DNA from: Pseudomonas kairouanensis
Lineage (GTDB): Bacteria > Pseudomonadota > Gammaproteobacteria > Pseudomonadales > Pseudomonadaceae
NCBI RefSeq assembly: GCF_004682055.1
Contig: NZ_QUZU01000010.1
Coordinates: 1 to 64,000 of the forward strand
Length of the DNA stretch: 64,000 nucleotides
Direction: 5' to 3'
Position numbers and translations under genes: made by a program. Under the pieces are notes generated by a model, which saw nothing but the letters and a program-made list of their open reading frames with translations, made no database searches and had not been told where the DNA came from. Position 1 is the stretch's first letter; each line of letters begins with the position of its first letter. Of this stretch, positions 44,725-53,285 are shown in pieces.

Positions 44725-46064
44725 TGGGCAAGCTGAGTCTGGCGGGGTTGGCGTTAGGCATGCTGTGTTCGGCAGTGTGTGCACAGGAAGCGCCGGCGGA
44801 CTTTACGACCCAGGTTCCCCTGGTGGTCAGTGGCAACGGACCCTGGTATCGACTGCAGGTGCCTCTGGCGGTGCAATTGAATGCCCGTCAGGCCGACCTC
44901 GGTGATGTGCGCGTGTTCAATGCAGCGGGTGAACCCTTGGCCTATGCGCTGTCGCGCCAAGCGTCGCAACGCAGCGAAAACCGCAGCGTCACGGACGTGA
45001 AGTGGTTCCCGCTGTATGCCGCCGACACCCATGAAACCGTGCCCGGCGTGGTGATGAAGTCCACCACCGAAGGCACATTGCTGGAAATTCGCCCGTCTTC
45101 GACAAAGGGTCAGCAAGTGCTGCGCGGCTGGGTGCTGGATGCCAGCGCGATCAAGGCGCCGCTGCAGCAACTGACCCTCGACTGGAGCCATGAGCAGGAC
45201 GGCTTCCAGCGTTTCAGCATTGAGGCCAGCGATGACCTGCAGCACTGGGAAGCCTGGGGCGATGGGCAAGTGGCGCGCCTGTCCTTTGCCGACGAGCGGG
45301 TGGAGCAGCATGACGTGAGCCTGCCTGGCCATCGCGCGCGTTACCTGCGCCTGGTGTGGCAAGGCCAGGCGGCGCCGTTGCTGACGTCGGCCAAGTTGCA
45401 GAGTGCGACCAACAGCCTTGCGATGCCGTTGGTGTGGTCGCAGCCCTTGGCGGGGGCGCGCCTCAAGGCCGGGGAATACCGCTGGCGGTTGCCCGCAGGC
45501 TTGAGTGTCGAGCGCCTGCGCATTGAGTTGAAGCAGCCCAACACCTTGGCGCCGGTGACATTGTCCGGTCGCCGGGACAGCCAGCAGGCTTGGCAGCCGC
45601 TGAGCAATGGCTTGCTATACCGCCTGACCCAGAACGGCCAGGACGTCGTGCAGGATCAATTGCAGCTCCCAGGCCAGACCGTCACCGAGCTCAGGTTGCA
45701 AGTGGATGAGCGCGGCGGTGGCCTGGGCGTCGACGCACCAGCCTTGCGGTTTGCCGTGCGCGCCTCGCAACTGGTGTTCCTGGCGCGGGGCGAGCCGCCG
45801 TTCACCCTGGCAGTGGGCAATGTGTCGGCCAAGGCGGCGAGCCTGCCGCTGTCGACCCTGATTCCTGGCTACAGTCCCGAGCGTCTAAAGGCATTGGGGC
45901 AGGCCAGGGTGGACGGTGACGTCGTGGTCACTACACCTGCGGCCACTGCGCAGGCCGGGACGAACTGGAAAAAGCTCGGGCTCTGGGCCGTGTTACTGCT
46001 TGGCGTGGCGGCCCTCGGCACCATGGCCTACAGTTTGCTGCGCAAGCCGCCGGTGGCACGTTAA
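44724..46064 (+). CDS. DUF3999 family exported protein
   Basis: A 446-residue envelope protein with signal peptide (MGKLSLAGLALGMLCSAVCAQ), beta-rich periplasmic region of about 390 residues containing F5/8-C-like pieces (FSIEASDDLQHWEAWGDG, VSLPGHRARYLRLVWQG), and one C-terminal membrane helix (LGLWAVLLLGVAALGTMAYS). The start ATG shares a base with the DUF2339 stop (TGATG), so the two are translationally coupled; a GTG one codon earlier is possible. They probably form an inner-membrane/periplasm complex, but no activity is known. Confidence 0.85.
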   Translation: MGKLSLAGLALGMLCSAVCAQEAPADFTTQVPLVVSGNGPWYRLQVPLAVQLNARQADLGDVRVFNAAGEPLAYALSRQASQRSENRSVTDVKWFPLYAADTHETVPGVVMKSTTEGTLLEIRPSSTKGQQVLRGWVLDASAIKAPLQQLTLDWSHEQDGFQRFSIEASDDLQHWEAWGDGQVARLSFADERVEQHDVSLPGHRARYLRLVWQGQAAPLLTSAKLQSATNSLAMPLVWSQPLAGARLKAGEYRWRLPAGLSVERLRIELKQPNTLAPVTLSGRRDSQQAWQPLSNGLLYRLTQNGQDVVQDQLQLPGQTVTELRLQVDERGGGLGVDAPALRFAVRASQLVFLARGEPPFTLAVGNVSAKAASLPLSTLIPGYSPERLKALGQARVDGDVVVTTPAATAQAGTNWKKLGLWAVLLLGVAALGTMAYSLLRKPPVAR

Positions 46065-46173
46065 ATAAAGTCCATGAACTCTATTGGGTTTAAATCCTCT
46101 GATAGGAGGAAATACGCCCCGACTCGCGCTAAACTGCGCGGGTTTTCAAGCCCCCCATTCTCCGGAGCCTTAC

Positions 46174-47184
46174 ATGTCCCGCGTTACCTTGAGTCGCTAT
46201 TTGATCGAGCAGACCCGCAGCAACAACACGCCTGCCGATCTGCGCTTCCTTATCGAAGTGGTGGCGCGTGCTTGCAAGGAAATCAGCCACGCCGTGTCCA
46301 AAGGCGCATTGGGTGGTGTCCTGGGCAGCATGGGCACCGAAAACGTGCAGGGTGAAGTGCAAAAGAAACTCGACGTGATTTCCAACGAGATCCTGCTCGA
46401 AGCCAACGAATGGGGCGGTCACCTGGCCGGCATGGCGTCCGAAGAAATGGACAATGCCTACCAGATCCCCGGCAAATACCCCAAAGGCGCCTACCTGCTG
46501 GTGTTCGACCCACTGGACGGCTCGTCCAACATCGACATCAACGCTCCAGTCGGCACCATCTTCTCGGTACTGCGTTGCCCGAACGAATACCTGAGCCAGA
46601 ACGAAGCCCTGAACGAAAAAGCCTTCCTGCAGCCAGGTACCGAGCAGGTCGCTGCAGGCTACGCGATCTACGGCCCACAGACCATGCTGGTACTGACCCT
46701 GGGCGACGGCGTCAAAGGCTTCACCCTGGACCGCGAAATGGGCAGCTTCGTGTTGACTCACGAAGACATCACCATTCCTGCGTCCACCCAGGAATTTGCG
46801 ATCAACATGTCCAACCAGCGTCACTGGGAAGAGCCGGTGACCCGTTACGTGGGCGAGCTGATGGCTGGCGAAGAAGGCCCGTTGAAGAAGAACTTCAACA
46901 TGCGTTGGGTCGCCGCGATGGTGGCTGACGTGCACCGTATCCTGACCCGTGGTGGCCTGTTCATGTACCCACGCGACAGCCGTGAGCCGTCAAAGCCGGG
47001 CAAGCTGCGCTTGATGTACGAAGCCAACCCGATGTCCTTCCTGGTTGAACAAGCCGGCGGCGCGTCCACCGATGGTCACCAGCGCATCCTCGACATCCAG
47101 CCTGAGGGCCTGCACCAGCGTGTGGCGGTGTTCTTGGGTTCGAAGGAAGAAGTTGAGCGTGTGACCGCCTATCACAAGAAATAA
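46174..47184 (+). CDS. fbp: Fructose-1,6-bisphosphatase class I
   Basis: A 336-residue gluconeogenic enzyme removing the C1 phosphate of fructose-1,6-bisphosphate. Seen: the metal-binding [20 protein letters not shown], the [12 protein letters not shown] segment, and the substrate/metal site [23 protein letters not shown] 46174 ([16 protein letters not shown]) follows CCGGAGCC. It is essential for growth on amino acids and organic acids, including products of the hut pathway. Confidence 0.97.
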   Translation: MSRVTLSRYLIEQTRSNNTPADLRFLIEVVARACKEISHAVSKGALGGVLGSMGTENVQGEVQKKLDVISNEILLEANEWGGHLAGMASEEMDNAYQIPGKYPKGAYLLVFDPLDGSSNIDINAPVGTIFSVLRCPNEYLSQNEALNEKAFLQPGTEQVAAGYAIYGPQTMLVLTLGDGVKGFTLDREMGSFVLTHEDITIPASTQEFAINMSNQRHWEEPVTRYVGELMAGEEGPLKKNFNMRWVAAMVADVHRILTRGGLFMYPRDSREPSKPGKLRLMYEANPMSFLVEQAGGASTDGHQRILDIQPEGLHQRVAVFLGSKEEVERVTAYHKK

Positions 47185-47233
47185 CGTGCGGCGATAGGTC
47201 ATCCGCATTGTTGTGAGGCGGATCACCTTAAAA

Positions 47234-47272
47234 GAAGCCCCGAAACGTTTCAGCGTTTTCGGGGCTTTTTTG
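47234..47272 (+). terminator. Intrinsic terminator of fbp
   Basis: GCCCCGAAACG-loop-CGTTTTCGGGGC followed by TTTTTTG, 50 bases after the stop. Confidence 0.93.
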
Positions 47273-47359
47273 TTTTTGCTCGTCGGGAACCAGACACCTC
47301 TTTTCCCTTCTAAGCTTCTGGCAGATACCCACGCTGCTTTGTCCCTCCAGGAGTTTTCC

Positions 47360-47614
47360 ATGTCGTTACGCCGTCTCGCTTTGCTGGCTTTTTGCGTGCT
47401 GTTGGCCGCTTGCAGCAAGGTCAACCAAGAAAATTACGCGAAATTGTCGGCCGGCATGGCCAAGGCCGAAGTGGAATCGCTGCTGGGTAAGCCGACCGAT
47501 TGTTCCGGCGCACTGGGCATGTCCAGCTGCACCTGGGGCGATAAAACCAGCTTTATCAGCGTGCAATATGCCGGTGACAAGGTTCTGATGTTTTCCGGGC
47601 AAGGCCTGAAGTAA
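47360..47614 (+). CDS. Small lipoprotein, SmpA/OmlA-like
   Basis: An 84-residue predicted lipoprotein: signal sequence with lipobox LLAAC (Cys18). The mature part has YAKLSAGMAKAEVESLLGKP, the helical opening of BamE/SmpA/DUF3862-type domains, and a short beta sheet with two further cysteines (CSGALGMSSC). ATG 47360 follows AGGAG. Function unknown; it probably sits in the envelope. The next gene encodes a lipocalin lipoprotein 30 bases downstream and may be cotranscribed. Confidence 0.78.
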   Translation: MSLRRLALLAFCVLLAACSKVNQENYAKLSAGMAKAEVESLLGKPTDCSGALGMSSCTWGDKTSFISVQYAGDKVLMFSGQGLK

Positions 47615-47644
47615 ACCGGGGCGTCAGCCTGCGGGAGAAGAAGA

Positions 47645-48214
47645 ATGATGCGTTTTGTTTTATACCTCTGCGCCAGCCTGTTTTTGGCAGGCTGCGCCAG
47701 CCATTCTGGCGATGATCTGCAACCCAAGACCGCCGGCAGCGTCAACCTCAAGCGTTACCAGGGCACCTGGTATGAGCTGGCTCGATTGCCGATGTACTTC
47801 CAGCGCAACTGCGCCCAGTCCGAAGCCCGGTACACCCTGTTGCCCGATGGCGACATGTCGGTGTTCAACCGCTGCCTGACGACTGAATGGAAGTGGGAAG
47901 AAGCCAAGGGTACCGCCACGCCGCAGGTGCCGGGCAAGACCGACAAGCTCTGGGTGGAATTCAACAACTGGTTCACCGCGCTGCTGCCGGGCGTCGCCAA
48001 GGGCGATTACTGGGTGCTGTATGTCAGTGATGACTACAAGACCGCGCTGGTGGGCAGCCCGAGCCGGCGCTACATGTGGATCCTGTCGCGCACGCCGACA
48101 GTCAGTGCCGACACCCGCGAAGACCTGCTGAGCAGGGCGCGGCAGCAGGGGTATGACACCACGCGGTTGATCTGGCGTACGTCGGACAAAGAGATGGCCA
48201 AGACTTCGCAATAA
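47645..48214 (+). CDS. blc: Lipocalin family lipoprotein (Blc-like)
   Basis: A 189-residue outer-membrane lipocalin of the Blc/ApoD type, which binds lysophospholipids or fatty acids. Lipobox LAGC (Cys17); the lipocalin signature YQGTWYELARLPMYFQRNC; the second motif near YWVLYVSDDYKTALVGSPSR. Two ATGs are adjacent (47645, 47648) after GGGAGAAG; either may be used. Confidence 0.9.
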   Translation: MMRFVLYLCASLFLAGCASHSGDDLQPKTAGSVNLKRYQGTWYELARLPMYFQRNCAQSEARYTLLPDGDMSVFNRCLTTEWKWEEAKGTATPQVPGKTDKLWVEFNNWFTALLPGVAKGDYWVLYVSDDYKTALVGSPSRRYMWILSRTPTVSADTREDLLSRARQQGYDTTRLIWRTSDKEMAKTSQ

Positions 48215-48235
48215 TCCTGATTCAACGCAGACCAA

Positions 48236-48289
48236 AATGTGGGAGCGGCGGTGCGACGATTCGACTTGCTCGCATCGCCGCTCCCACAG
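48236..48289. repeat. Single long palindrome of a different REP-like type
   Basis: GGGAGCGGCGgtGCGA, a short loop, and TCGCatCGCCGCTCCC: one extended hairpin, not a doublet, between convergent blc and hutF. It could end both transcripts. Confidence 0.75.
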
Positions 48290-48292
48290 TTT

Positions 48293-49657
48293 TTAACCGA
48301 GTAAGTCCTTTAAAACCTTTGTGAACGCCCGGCGGCTTTCTTCTTCATCGGCATGATGCCCATCCCGTACCACCCATTTCCCATTCACCAACACATCCCG
48401 CACCTGCCGATCCCCGCCCGCGAACAACCAGCGATTGAGAATCCCGTCTTCAGTCGCCGTCGCCAGGTACGGATCATTGCCGTCCAGCACCAGCCAATCC
48501 GCACGTTTACCCACTTCCAGGCGACCAATCGGCTGCCCCAACGCCTGGGCGCCGCCATCCAACGCCGCATCAAACAGCGTACGCCCGACCATCGGCTGAT
48601 CACTGCGATACAGGCGATTGCGCCGTTGATCCCGCAGGCGCTGGCCGTACTCCAGCCAACGCAGTTCTTCCACCACGCTCAATGACACATGGCTGTCGGA
48701 GCCGATACCCATGCGTCCACCCTGGGCCAGGAAGTCCACGGCCGGGAAAATCCCGTCACCCAGGTTCGCCTCCGTGGTCAGGCACAAACCGGCAATCGCG
48801 CGGCTCTTGGCCATGCGCGCCACTTCATCCGCATCGGCGTGGGTGGCATGTACCAGGCACCAGCGCTCATCCACTTCAATGTTGTCATACAGCCATTGCA
48901 GCGGGCGTTTGCCGCTCCAGGCCAGGCAGTCTTCGACTTCTTTTTGCTGCTCGGCAATGTGGATATGCACCGGGCACGCCTTGTCGCTGGCGGCCAGGAC
49001 GGCGTTGATCTGTTCGGGTGTGACGGCGCGCAGGGAGTGGAAGCACAGGCCCAATTGCTGCGCAGGCTGCGCGGCGAGGATGGGTTTCAACTGTGTTTGC
49101 AGGTCCAGGTAGTGGTCCGTGCTGTTGATAAACCGCCGCTGGCCGTCATTCGGCGCCTGCCCGCCAAACCCGGAGTGGGTATAGAGCACCGGCAGCAACG
49201 TCAGGCCGATCCCGCTGCTGGTCGCCGCCTGGCTGATCTGGCGCGACAACTCGGTGCGGTCCCCATATGGCTGGCCGCTGACGTCGTGATGCACGTAGTG
49301 AAACTCGGCCACCGAGGTGTAGCCTGCCTTGAGCATCTCGATATACAGCTGACGAGCGATGACCTGGAGTTGCTGCGGATTGATCTTGCCAACCATGCGG
49401 TACATCAGGTCGCGCCAGGTCCAGAAACTGTCATTGGGGTTGCCCGCAACCTCCGCCAAACCGGCCATGGCGCGTTGGAAGGCGTGGGAGTGCAGATTCG
49501 GCATGCCCGCCAAAATCGGGCCTCTGAGCCGTTCGGCACCCTCTGCGCTGGCATTGGCCGCAACCTGTGTCAGCAGGCCTTCGGCACTGACTTCAAGACG
49601 TACATCATTGGCCCATCCATTAGGCAGCAGTGCGCGTTCGGCAAAGAAAGCGGACAT
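48293..49657 (-). CDS. hutF: Formimidoylglutamate deiminase
   Basis: A 454-residue amidohydrolase that deiminates N-formimidoylglutamate to N-formylglutamate and ammonia, step four of the five-step histidine pathway. Metal-binding HSHAFQRAMAG, the CFHSLRAVTPEQI region, HIHIAEQQKEVEDC and the late GIGSDSHVSLSVVEELRWLE with catalytic Asp are visible. ATG 49657 (MSAFFAERALLPNGW) is preceded by a promoter overlapping a HutC-like palindrome. Divergent from hutCD. Confidence 0.96.
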   Translation of the reverse strand: MSAFFAERALLPNGWANDVRLEVSAEGLLTQVAANASAEGAERLRGPILAGMPNLHSHAFQRAMAGLAEVAGNPNDSFWTWRDLMYRMVGKINPQQLQVIARQLYIEMLKAGYTSVAEFHYVHHDVSGQPYGDRTELSRQISQAATSSGIGLTLLPVLYTHSGFGGQAPNDGQRRFINSTDHYLDLQTQLKPILAAQPAQQLGLCFHSLRAVTPEQINAVLAASDKACPVHIHIAEQQKEVEDCLAWSGKRPLQWLYDNIEVDERWCLVHATHADADEVARMAKSRAIAGLCLTTEANLGDGIFPAVDFLAQGGRMGIGSDSHVSLSVVEELRWLEYGQRLRDQRRNRLYRSDQPMVGRTLFDAALDGGAQALGQPIGRLEVGKRADWLVLDGNDPYLATATEDGILNRWLFAGGDRQVRDVLVNGKWVVRDGHHADEEESRRAFTKVLKDLLG

Positions 49658-49686
49658 GATCAAGGCACCCCGGTCGTGTGTTTATT

Positions 49687-49723
49687 TGTATATACATATA
49701 CAGACGTTTGCCTGCTCGGTAAA
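49687..49723 (-). promoter_or_regulatory. hutF promoter with HutC-like operator
   Basis: Minus strand: TTTACC (49723-49718), 17-base spacer, TATATG (49700-49695), a sigma-70 pattern for hutF. The palindrome TGTATATACA (49687-49696) adjoins and overlaps the -10, and resembles the HutC site at 51393. It probably mediates repression of hutF and hutCD together. Confidence 0.6.
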
Positions 49724-49765
49724 CTCCGGCAATCTATGCATCTTTTCCCTCTGCAAGGATTCCCT

Positions 49766-50515
49766 GTGCCGACTCCGCCCGCCAACTCATCGCTGGCTGC
49801 CCACATGGACGAAAGTCCGGCGCCCTTGTATGCCCGCGTCAAACAAATGATCAGCCAGCAGATCCTCAACGGCAACTGGCCGCCCCATTACCGCGTCCCC
49901 TCCGAGAGCGAGCTGGTCAGCGAGTTGGGCTTTAGCCGCATGACCATCAACCGCGCCCTGCGTGAACTCACCGCCGAAGGCTTGCTGGTGCGTATGCAAG
50001 GCGTGGGTACTTTTGTTGCCGAGCCCAAGAGCCAGTCGGCGCTGTTTGAAGTGCACAACATTGCCGATGAGATCGCCTCTCGCGGTCATCGGCATACCTG
50101 CCAGGTTATCCACCTGGGCGAAGAGGCTGCCGGTTCCGAGCGTGCCGTGGCCCTGGAAATGCGCGAAGGCGGCAGGGTGTTCCACTCGTTGATCGTGCAC
50201 TTCGAAAACGACATCCCTGTGCAAATCGAAGACCGCTTCGTCAACGCCCTGGTCGCACCGGAATACCTGCAACAGGATTTCACCCAGCAAACCCCCTATG
50301 CCTACCTGAACCAGGTTGCGCCGCTGACCGAAGGCGAGCATGTGGTCGAAGCGATTCTTGCCGACGCGTCCGAGTGCGCGCTGTTGCAGATCGAGCCTAC
50401 CGAGCCGTGCCTGTTGATTCGTCGCCGTACGTGGTCGGGCCGCCAGCCGGTGACGGCCGCGCGTTTGATCCACCCCGGTTCACGCCACAGCCTGGAAGGA
50501 CGTTTCAGTAAATGA
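49766..50515 (+). CDS. hutC: Histidine utilisation repressor HutC
   Basis: A 249-residue GntR/HutC-family repressor that releases the hut promoters when urocanate binds. The winged HTH covers about residues 20-85 (PLYARVKQMISQQILNGNWP, RVPSESELVSELGFSRMTIN, RVLRELTAEG-like, GVGTFVAEPK); the rest is the UTRA ligand domain. GTG at 49766 (encoding MPTPPANSS) with AAGGA seven bases upstream is my choice; ATG 49805 is possible. The frame stays open far upstream, opposite hutF, but that part is only the antisense of hutF. Overlaps hutD by four bases. Confidence 0.94.
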   Translation: MPTPPANSSLAAHMDESPAPLYARVKQMISQQILNGNWPPHYRVPSESELVSELGFSRMTINRALRELTAEGLLVRMQGVGTFVAEPKSQSALFEVHNIADEIASRGHRHTCQVIHLGEEAAGSERAVALEMREGGRVFHSLIVHFENDIPVQIEDRFVNALVAPEYLQQDFTQQTPYAYLNQVAPLTEGEHVVEAILADASECALLQIEPTEPCLLIRRRTWSGRQPVTAARLIHPGSRHSLEGRFSK

Positions 50516-51072
50516 GTGCAGTGAAAGTCTGGCGCGCCACCGATTACGTGCGCATGCCGTGGAAAAACGGCGGCGGCAGCACCGAAGAAATCACCCGTGA
50601 CGCAGGCGCCGGGCTCGATGGTTTTGGCTGGCGTCTGTCGATTGCCGATATCGCCGAATCCGGCGGCTTTTCCACCTTCGCCGGCTACCAGCGGGTGATC
50701 ACCGTGATCCAGGGCGCGGGCATGGTGTTGACCGTGGATGGCCAGGAGCAGCGCGGTCTGTTGCCGCTGCAGGCGTTCGCGTTCAAGGGCGACAGCCAGG
50801 TTTCATGCCGCTTGATCACTGGGCCGATCCGCGATTTCAACTTGATCTACTCGCCACAGCGCTATCACGCGCGGTTGCAGTGGATTGATGGCGAGCAGCG
50901 GTTTTTCACCACGGCGCAAACGGTGTTGGTGTTCAGCGTGGCGGATGAAGTGAAAGTGTTGGGCGAGAAGCTGGGGCATCACGATTGCCTGCAAGTCGAC
51001 GGTAACACTGGCCTGTTGGATATCTCTGTAGCTGGCCGCAGCTGCATCATCGAACTGACCCAGCGCGATTAA
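50512..51072 (+). CDS. hutD: HutD family protein
   Basis: A 186-residue cupin-like protein of the HutD/Ves family. Seen: MPWKNGGGSTEEITRDAGAG, WRLSIADIAESGGFSTFAGY and the C-terminal beta-barrel. In P. fluorescens SBW25, HutD is reported to act as a governor limiting maximal hut activity, independent of HutC. ATGA overlap with hutC indicates translational coupling. Confidence 0.94.
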   Translation: MSAVKVWRATDYVRMPWKNGGGSTEEITRDAGAGLDGFGWRLSIADIAESGGFSTFAGYQRVITVIQGAGMVLTVDGQEQRGLLPLQAFAFKGDSQVSCRLITGPIRDFNLIYSPQRYHARLQWIDGEQRFFTTAQTVLVFSVADEVKVLGEKLGHHDCLQVDGNTGLLDISVAGRSCIIELTQRD

Positions 51073-51074
51073 AA

Positions 51075-51168
51075 AATGTGGGCGCGGGCTTGCTCGCGAA
51101 TGCGGTGTATCAGTACCAGATGAGCTGGCTGACCCACCGCATTCGCGAGCAAGCCCGCTCCCACATTT
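51075..51168. repeat. REP doublet (REPIN), GTGGGAGCGGGCTTGC family
   Basis: Inverted arms AATGTGGGCGCGGGCTTGCT (one substitution) and CAAGCCCGCTCCCACATTT directly after hutD. Confidence 0.9.
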
Positions 51169-51372
51169 GTTTCTCATCGTTCATACACTCTGTTTCCAAC
51201 CTCTGCACCAATTTGTTACCAAACGCCCCAGCGTGGCGCAAAACCATGCTGACGCAACAAATATCCCCCGCGACAAATCCCTCCCGTAAGAAATTTCATC
51301 AACCCTCGAAGCCTTAATTTCCAAGGCTCCCACACCTATTCCCAAAAAATCTCGCCATCCCCCTCAGTAAGT
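51169..51372. other. Upstream regulatory region of hutU
   Basis: About 200 bases without a gene before the sigma-54 promoter. A TGTTACC at 51214-51220 could be a half-site for the activator CbrB, known to drive hut genes in P. fluorescens; I see no convincing paired half-site. Confidence 0.35.
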
Positions 51373-51387
51373 TGGCCGCTCGATTGC
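51373..51387 (+). promoter_or_regulatory. Sigma-54 promoter of the hutU-G operon
   Basis: TGGCCG-CTCGA-TTGC, with GG and GC 12 bases apart and only two mismatches. The predicted start near 51399 falls inside the HutC operator. A sigma-54 start for hutU-G is established in SBW25. Confidence 0.85.
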
Positions 51388-51392
51388 ATATG

Positions 51393-51406
51393 CTTGTATG
51401 TACAAG
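51393..51406. promoter_or_regulatory. HutC operator in front of hutU
   Basis: CTTGTATGTACAAG, a 14-base inverted repeat (perfect except for its two centre bases), lying across the predicted transcription start. It matches the known HutC box type. Confidence 0.88.
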
Positions 51407-51476
51407 TAAAGATGTGTGCGTAAGAGTCCCTTCGCACCAATCAAGCATGCGCATCGATCGCTGAGGAGTTCTTGCT

Positions 51477-53150
51477 GTGACCAAGCCTACTAAATACCGT
51501 GATGTCGAAATCCGCGCCGCCCACGGTAACAAGCTCACTGCCAAAAGCTGGCTGACTGAAGCGCCGCTGCGCATGCTGATGAACAACCTCGACCCACAAG
51601 TGGCCGAGAACCCCAAGGAACTGGTGGTATACGGCGGTATCGGCCGTGCGGCGCGCAATTGGGAGTGCTACGACCAGATCGTCGAAAGCCTCACTAACCT
51701 CAATGACGACGAGACCCTGCTGGTGCAATCGGGCAAGCCGGTCGGCGTGTTCAAGACCCACAGCAACGCCCCCCGCGTATTGATCGCCAACTCCAACCTG
51801 GTGCCGCACTGGGCCAGTTGGGAGCACTTCAACGAGCTGGATGCCAAGGGCCTGGCCATGTACGGCCAGATGACCGCCGGCAGCTGGATCTACATCGGCA
51901 GCCAGGGCATCGTCCAGGGTACCTACGAAACCTTCGTCGAAGCCGGTCGCCAGCATTACGACAGCAACCTCAAGGGGCGCTGGGTGCTCACCGCCGGTTT
52001 GGGCGGCATGGGCGGCGCGCAACCGTTGGCGGCAACCTTGGCCGGTGCCTGCTCGTTGAACATCGAGTGCCAGCAGGTCAGCATCGATTTCCGCCTCAAC
52101 AGCCGCTATGTCGACGAGCAAGCCACCGACCTCGACGACGCCCTGGCCCGCATCGACAAGTACACAAAGGAAGGCAAGGCCATCTCCATCGCCCTGCTGG
52201 GCAACGCCGCCGAGATCCTGCCCGAACTGGTCAAGCGCGGCGTACGCCCCGACATGGTCACCGACCAGACCAGCGCCCACGACCCCCTCAACGGCTACCT
52301 GCCTGCCGGCTGGACCTGGGACGAATACCGCGCCCGCGCCAAGACCGAACCGGCCGCCGTGATCAAGGCCGCCAAGCAGTCGATGGCCGTGCACGTCAAA
52401 GCCATGCTGAACTTCCAGAAGCAAGGCATCCCCACCTTCGACTACGGCAACAATATCCGCCAGATGGCCCAGGAAGAGGGTGTGGAAAACGCCTTCGACT
52501 TCCCAGGGTTCGTCCCGGCCTACATTCGCCCGCTGTTCTGCCGTGGCATCGGCCCGTTCCGCTGGGCGGCGCTGTCTGGCGACCCGCAGGACATCTATAA
52601 GACCGACGCCAAAGTCAAAGAGCTGATCCCCGATGATGCCCACCTGCACAACTGGCTGGATATGGCCCGCGAGCGCATCAGCTTCCAAGGCCTGCCGGCC
52701 CGTATCTGCTGGGTGGGCCTGGGCCAGCGCGCCAAGCTGGGCCTGGCATTCAACGAAATGGTGCGCAGCGGCGAGCTGTCGGCACCGGTCGTCATTGGTC
52801 GTGACCACCTCGACTCCGGCTCGGTCGCAAGCCCAAACCGTGAAACCGAAGCCATGCAGGACGGTTCCGACGCTGTGTCCGACTGGCCGTTGCTCAATGC
52901 TCTACTCAACACCGCCAGCGGCGCCACCTGGGTTTCGCTACACCACGGCGGCGGCGTGGGCATGGGCTTCTCCCAGCACTCGGGCATGGTGATCGTCTGC
53001 GACGGTACCGACGAAGCGGCCGAGCGGATCGCGCGGGTGCTGCATAACGACCCGGCGACTGGGGTGATGCGTCATGCCGATGCCGGTTACCAGATCGCCA
53101 TCGATTGCGCCAAAGAGCAGGGCCTCAATCTCCCGATGATCACAGGCTGA
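51477..53150 (+). CDS. hutU: Urocanate hydratase
   Basis: A 557-residue NAD-dependent enzyme converting urocanate to imidazolonepropionate. Seen: [20 protein letters not shown], the NAD-binding [12 protein letters not shown], the active-site region [15 protein letters not shown] with catalytic Cys, and [18 protein letters not shown]. It starts at GTG 51477 ([17 protein letters not shown]). First gene of the long hut operon. Confidence 0.97.
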   Translation: MTKPTKYRDVEIRAAHGNKLTAKSWLTEAPLRMLMNNLDPQVAENPKELVVYGGIGRAARNWECYDQIVESLTNLNDDETLLVQSGKPVGVFKTHSNAPRVLIANSNLVPHWASWEHFNELDAKGLAMYGQMTAGSWIYIGSQGIVQGTYETFVEAGRQHYDSNLKGRWVLTAGLGGMGGAQPLAATLAGACSLNIECQQVSIDFRLNSRYVDEQATDLDDALARIDKYTKEGKAISIALLGNAAEILPELVKRGVRPDMVTDQTSAHDPLNGYLPAGWTWDEYRARAKTEPAAVIKAAKQSMAVHVKAMLNFQKQGIPTFDYGNNIRQMAQEEGVENAFDFPGFVPAYIRPLFCRGIGPFRWAALSGDPQDIYKTDAKVKELIPDDAHLHNWLDMARERISFQGLPARICWVGLGQRAKLGLAFNEMVRSGELSAPVVIGRDHLDSGSVASPNRETEAMQDGSDAVSDWPLLNALLNTASGATWVSLHHGGGVGMGFSQHSGMVIVCDGTDEAAERIARVLHNDPATGVMRHADAGYQIAIDCAKEQGLNLPMITG

Positions 53151-53159
53151 TACCTCCAC

Positions 53160-53245
53160 TGTAGGAGCGAGCTTGCTCGCGAAAAAGGTACATCCGACGC
53201 AGCTGTGCGCCTGAAATACCTTCGCGAGCAAGCTCGCTCCTACAG
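53160..53245. repeat. REP doublet (REPIN), GTAGGAGCGAGCTTGC family
   Basis: Perfect inverted arms TGTAGGAGCGAGCTTGCTCG and CGAGCAAGCTCGCTCCTACA between hutU and hutT, inside the operon. Confidence 0.92.
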
Positions 53246-53285
53246 AAAAGCTAAACCCGAACAATCCACCAGAGGTTGAACCGAC

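Noticed and set aside
48689..49765. Long N-terminal extension of hutC on the plus strand
   Set aside because: It is the antisense of hutF; the HutC fold begins after the GTG at 49766 with its own ribosome site.
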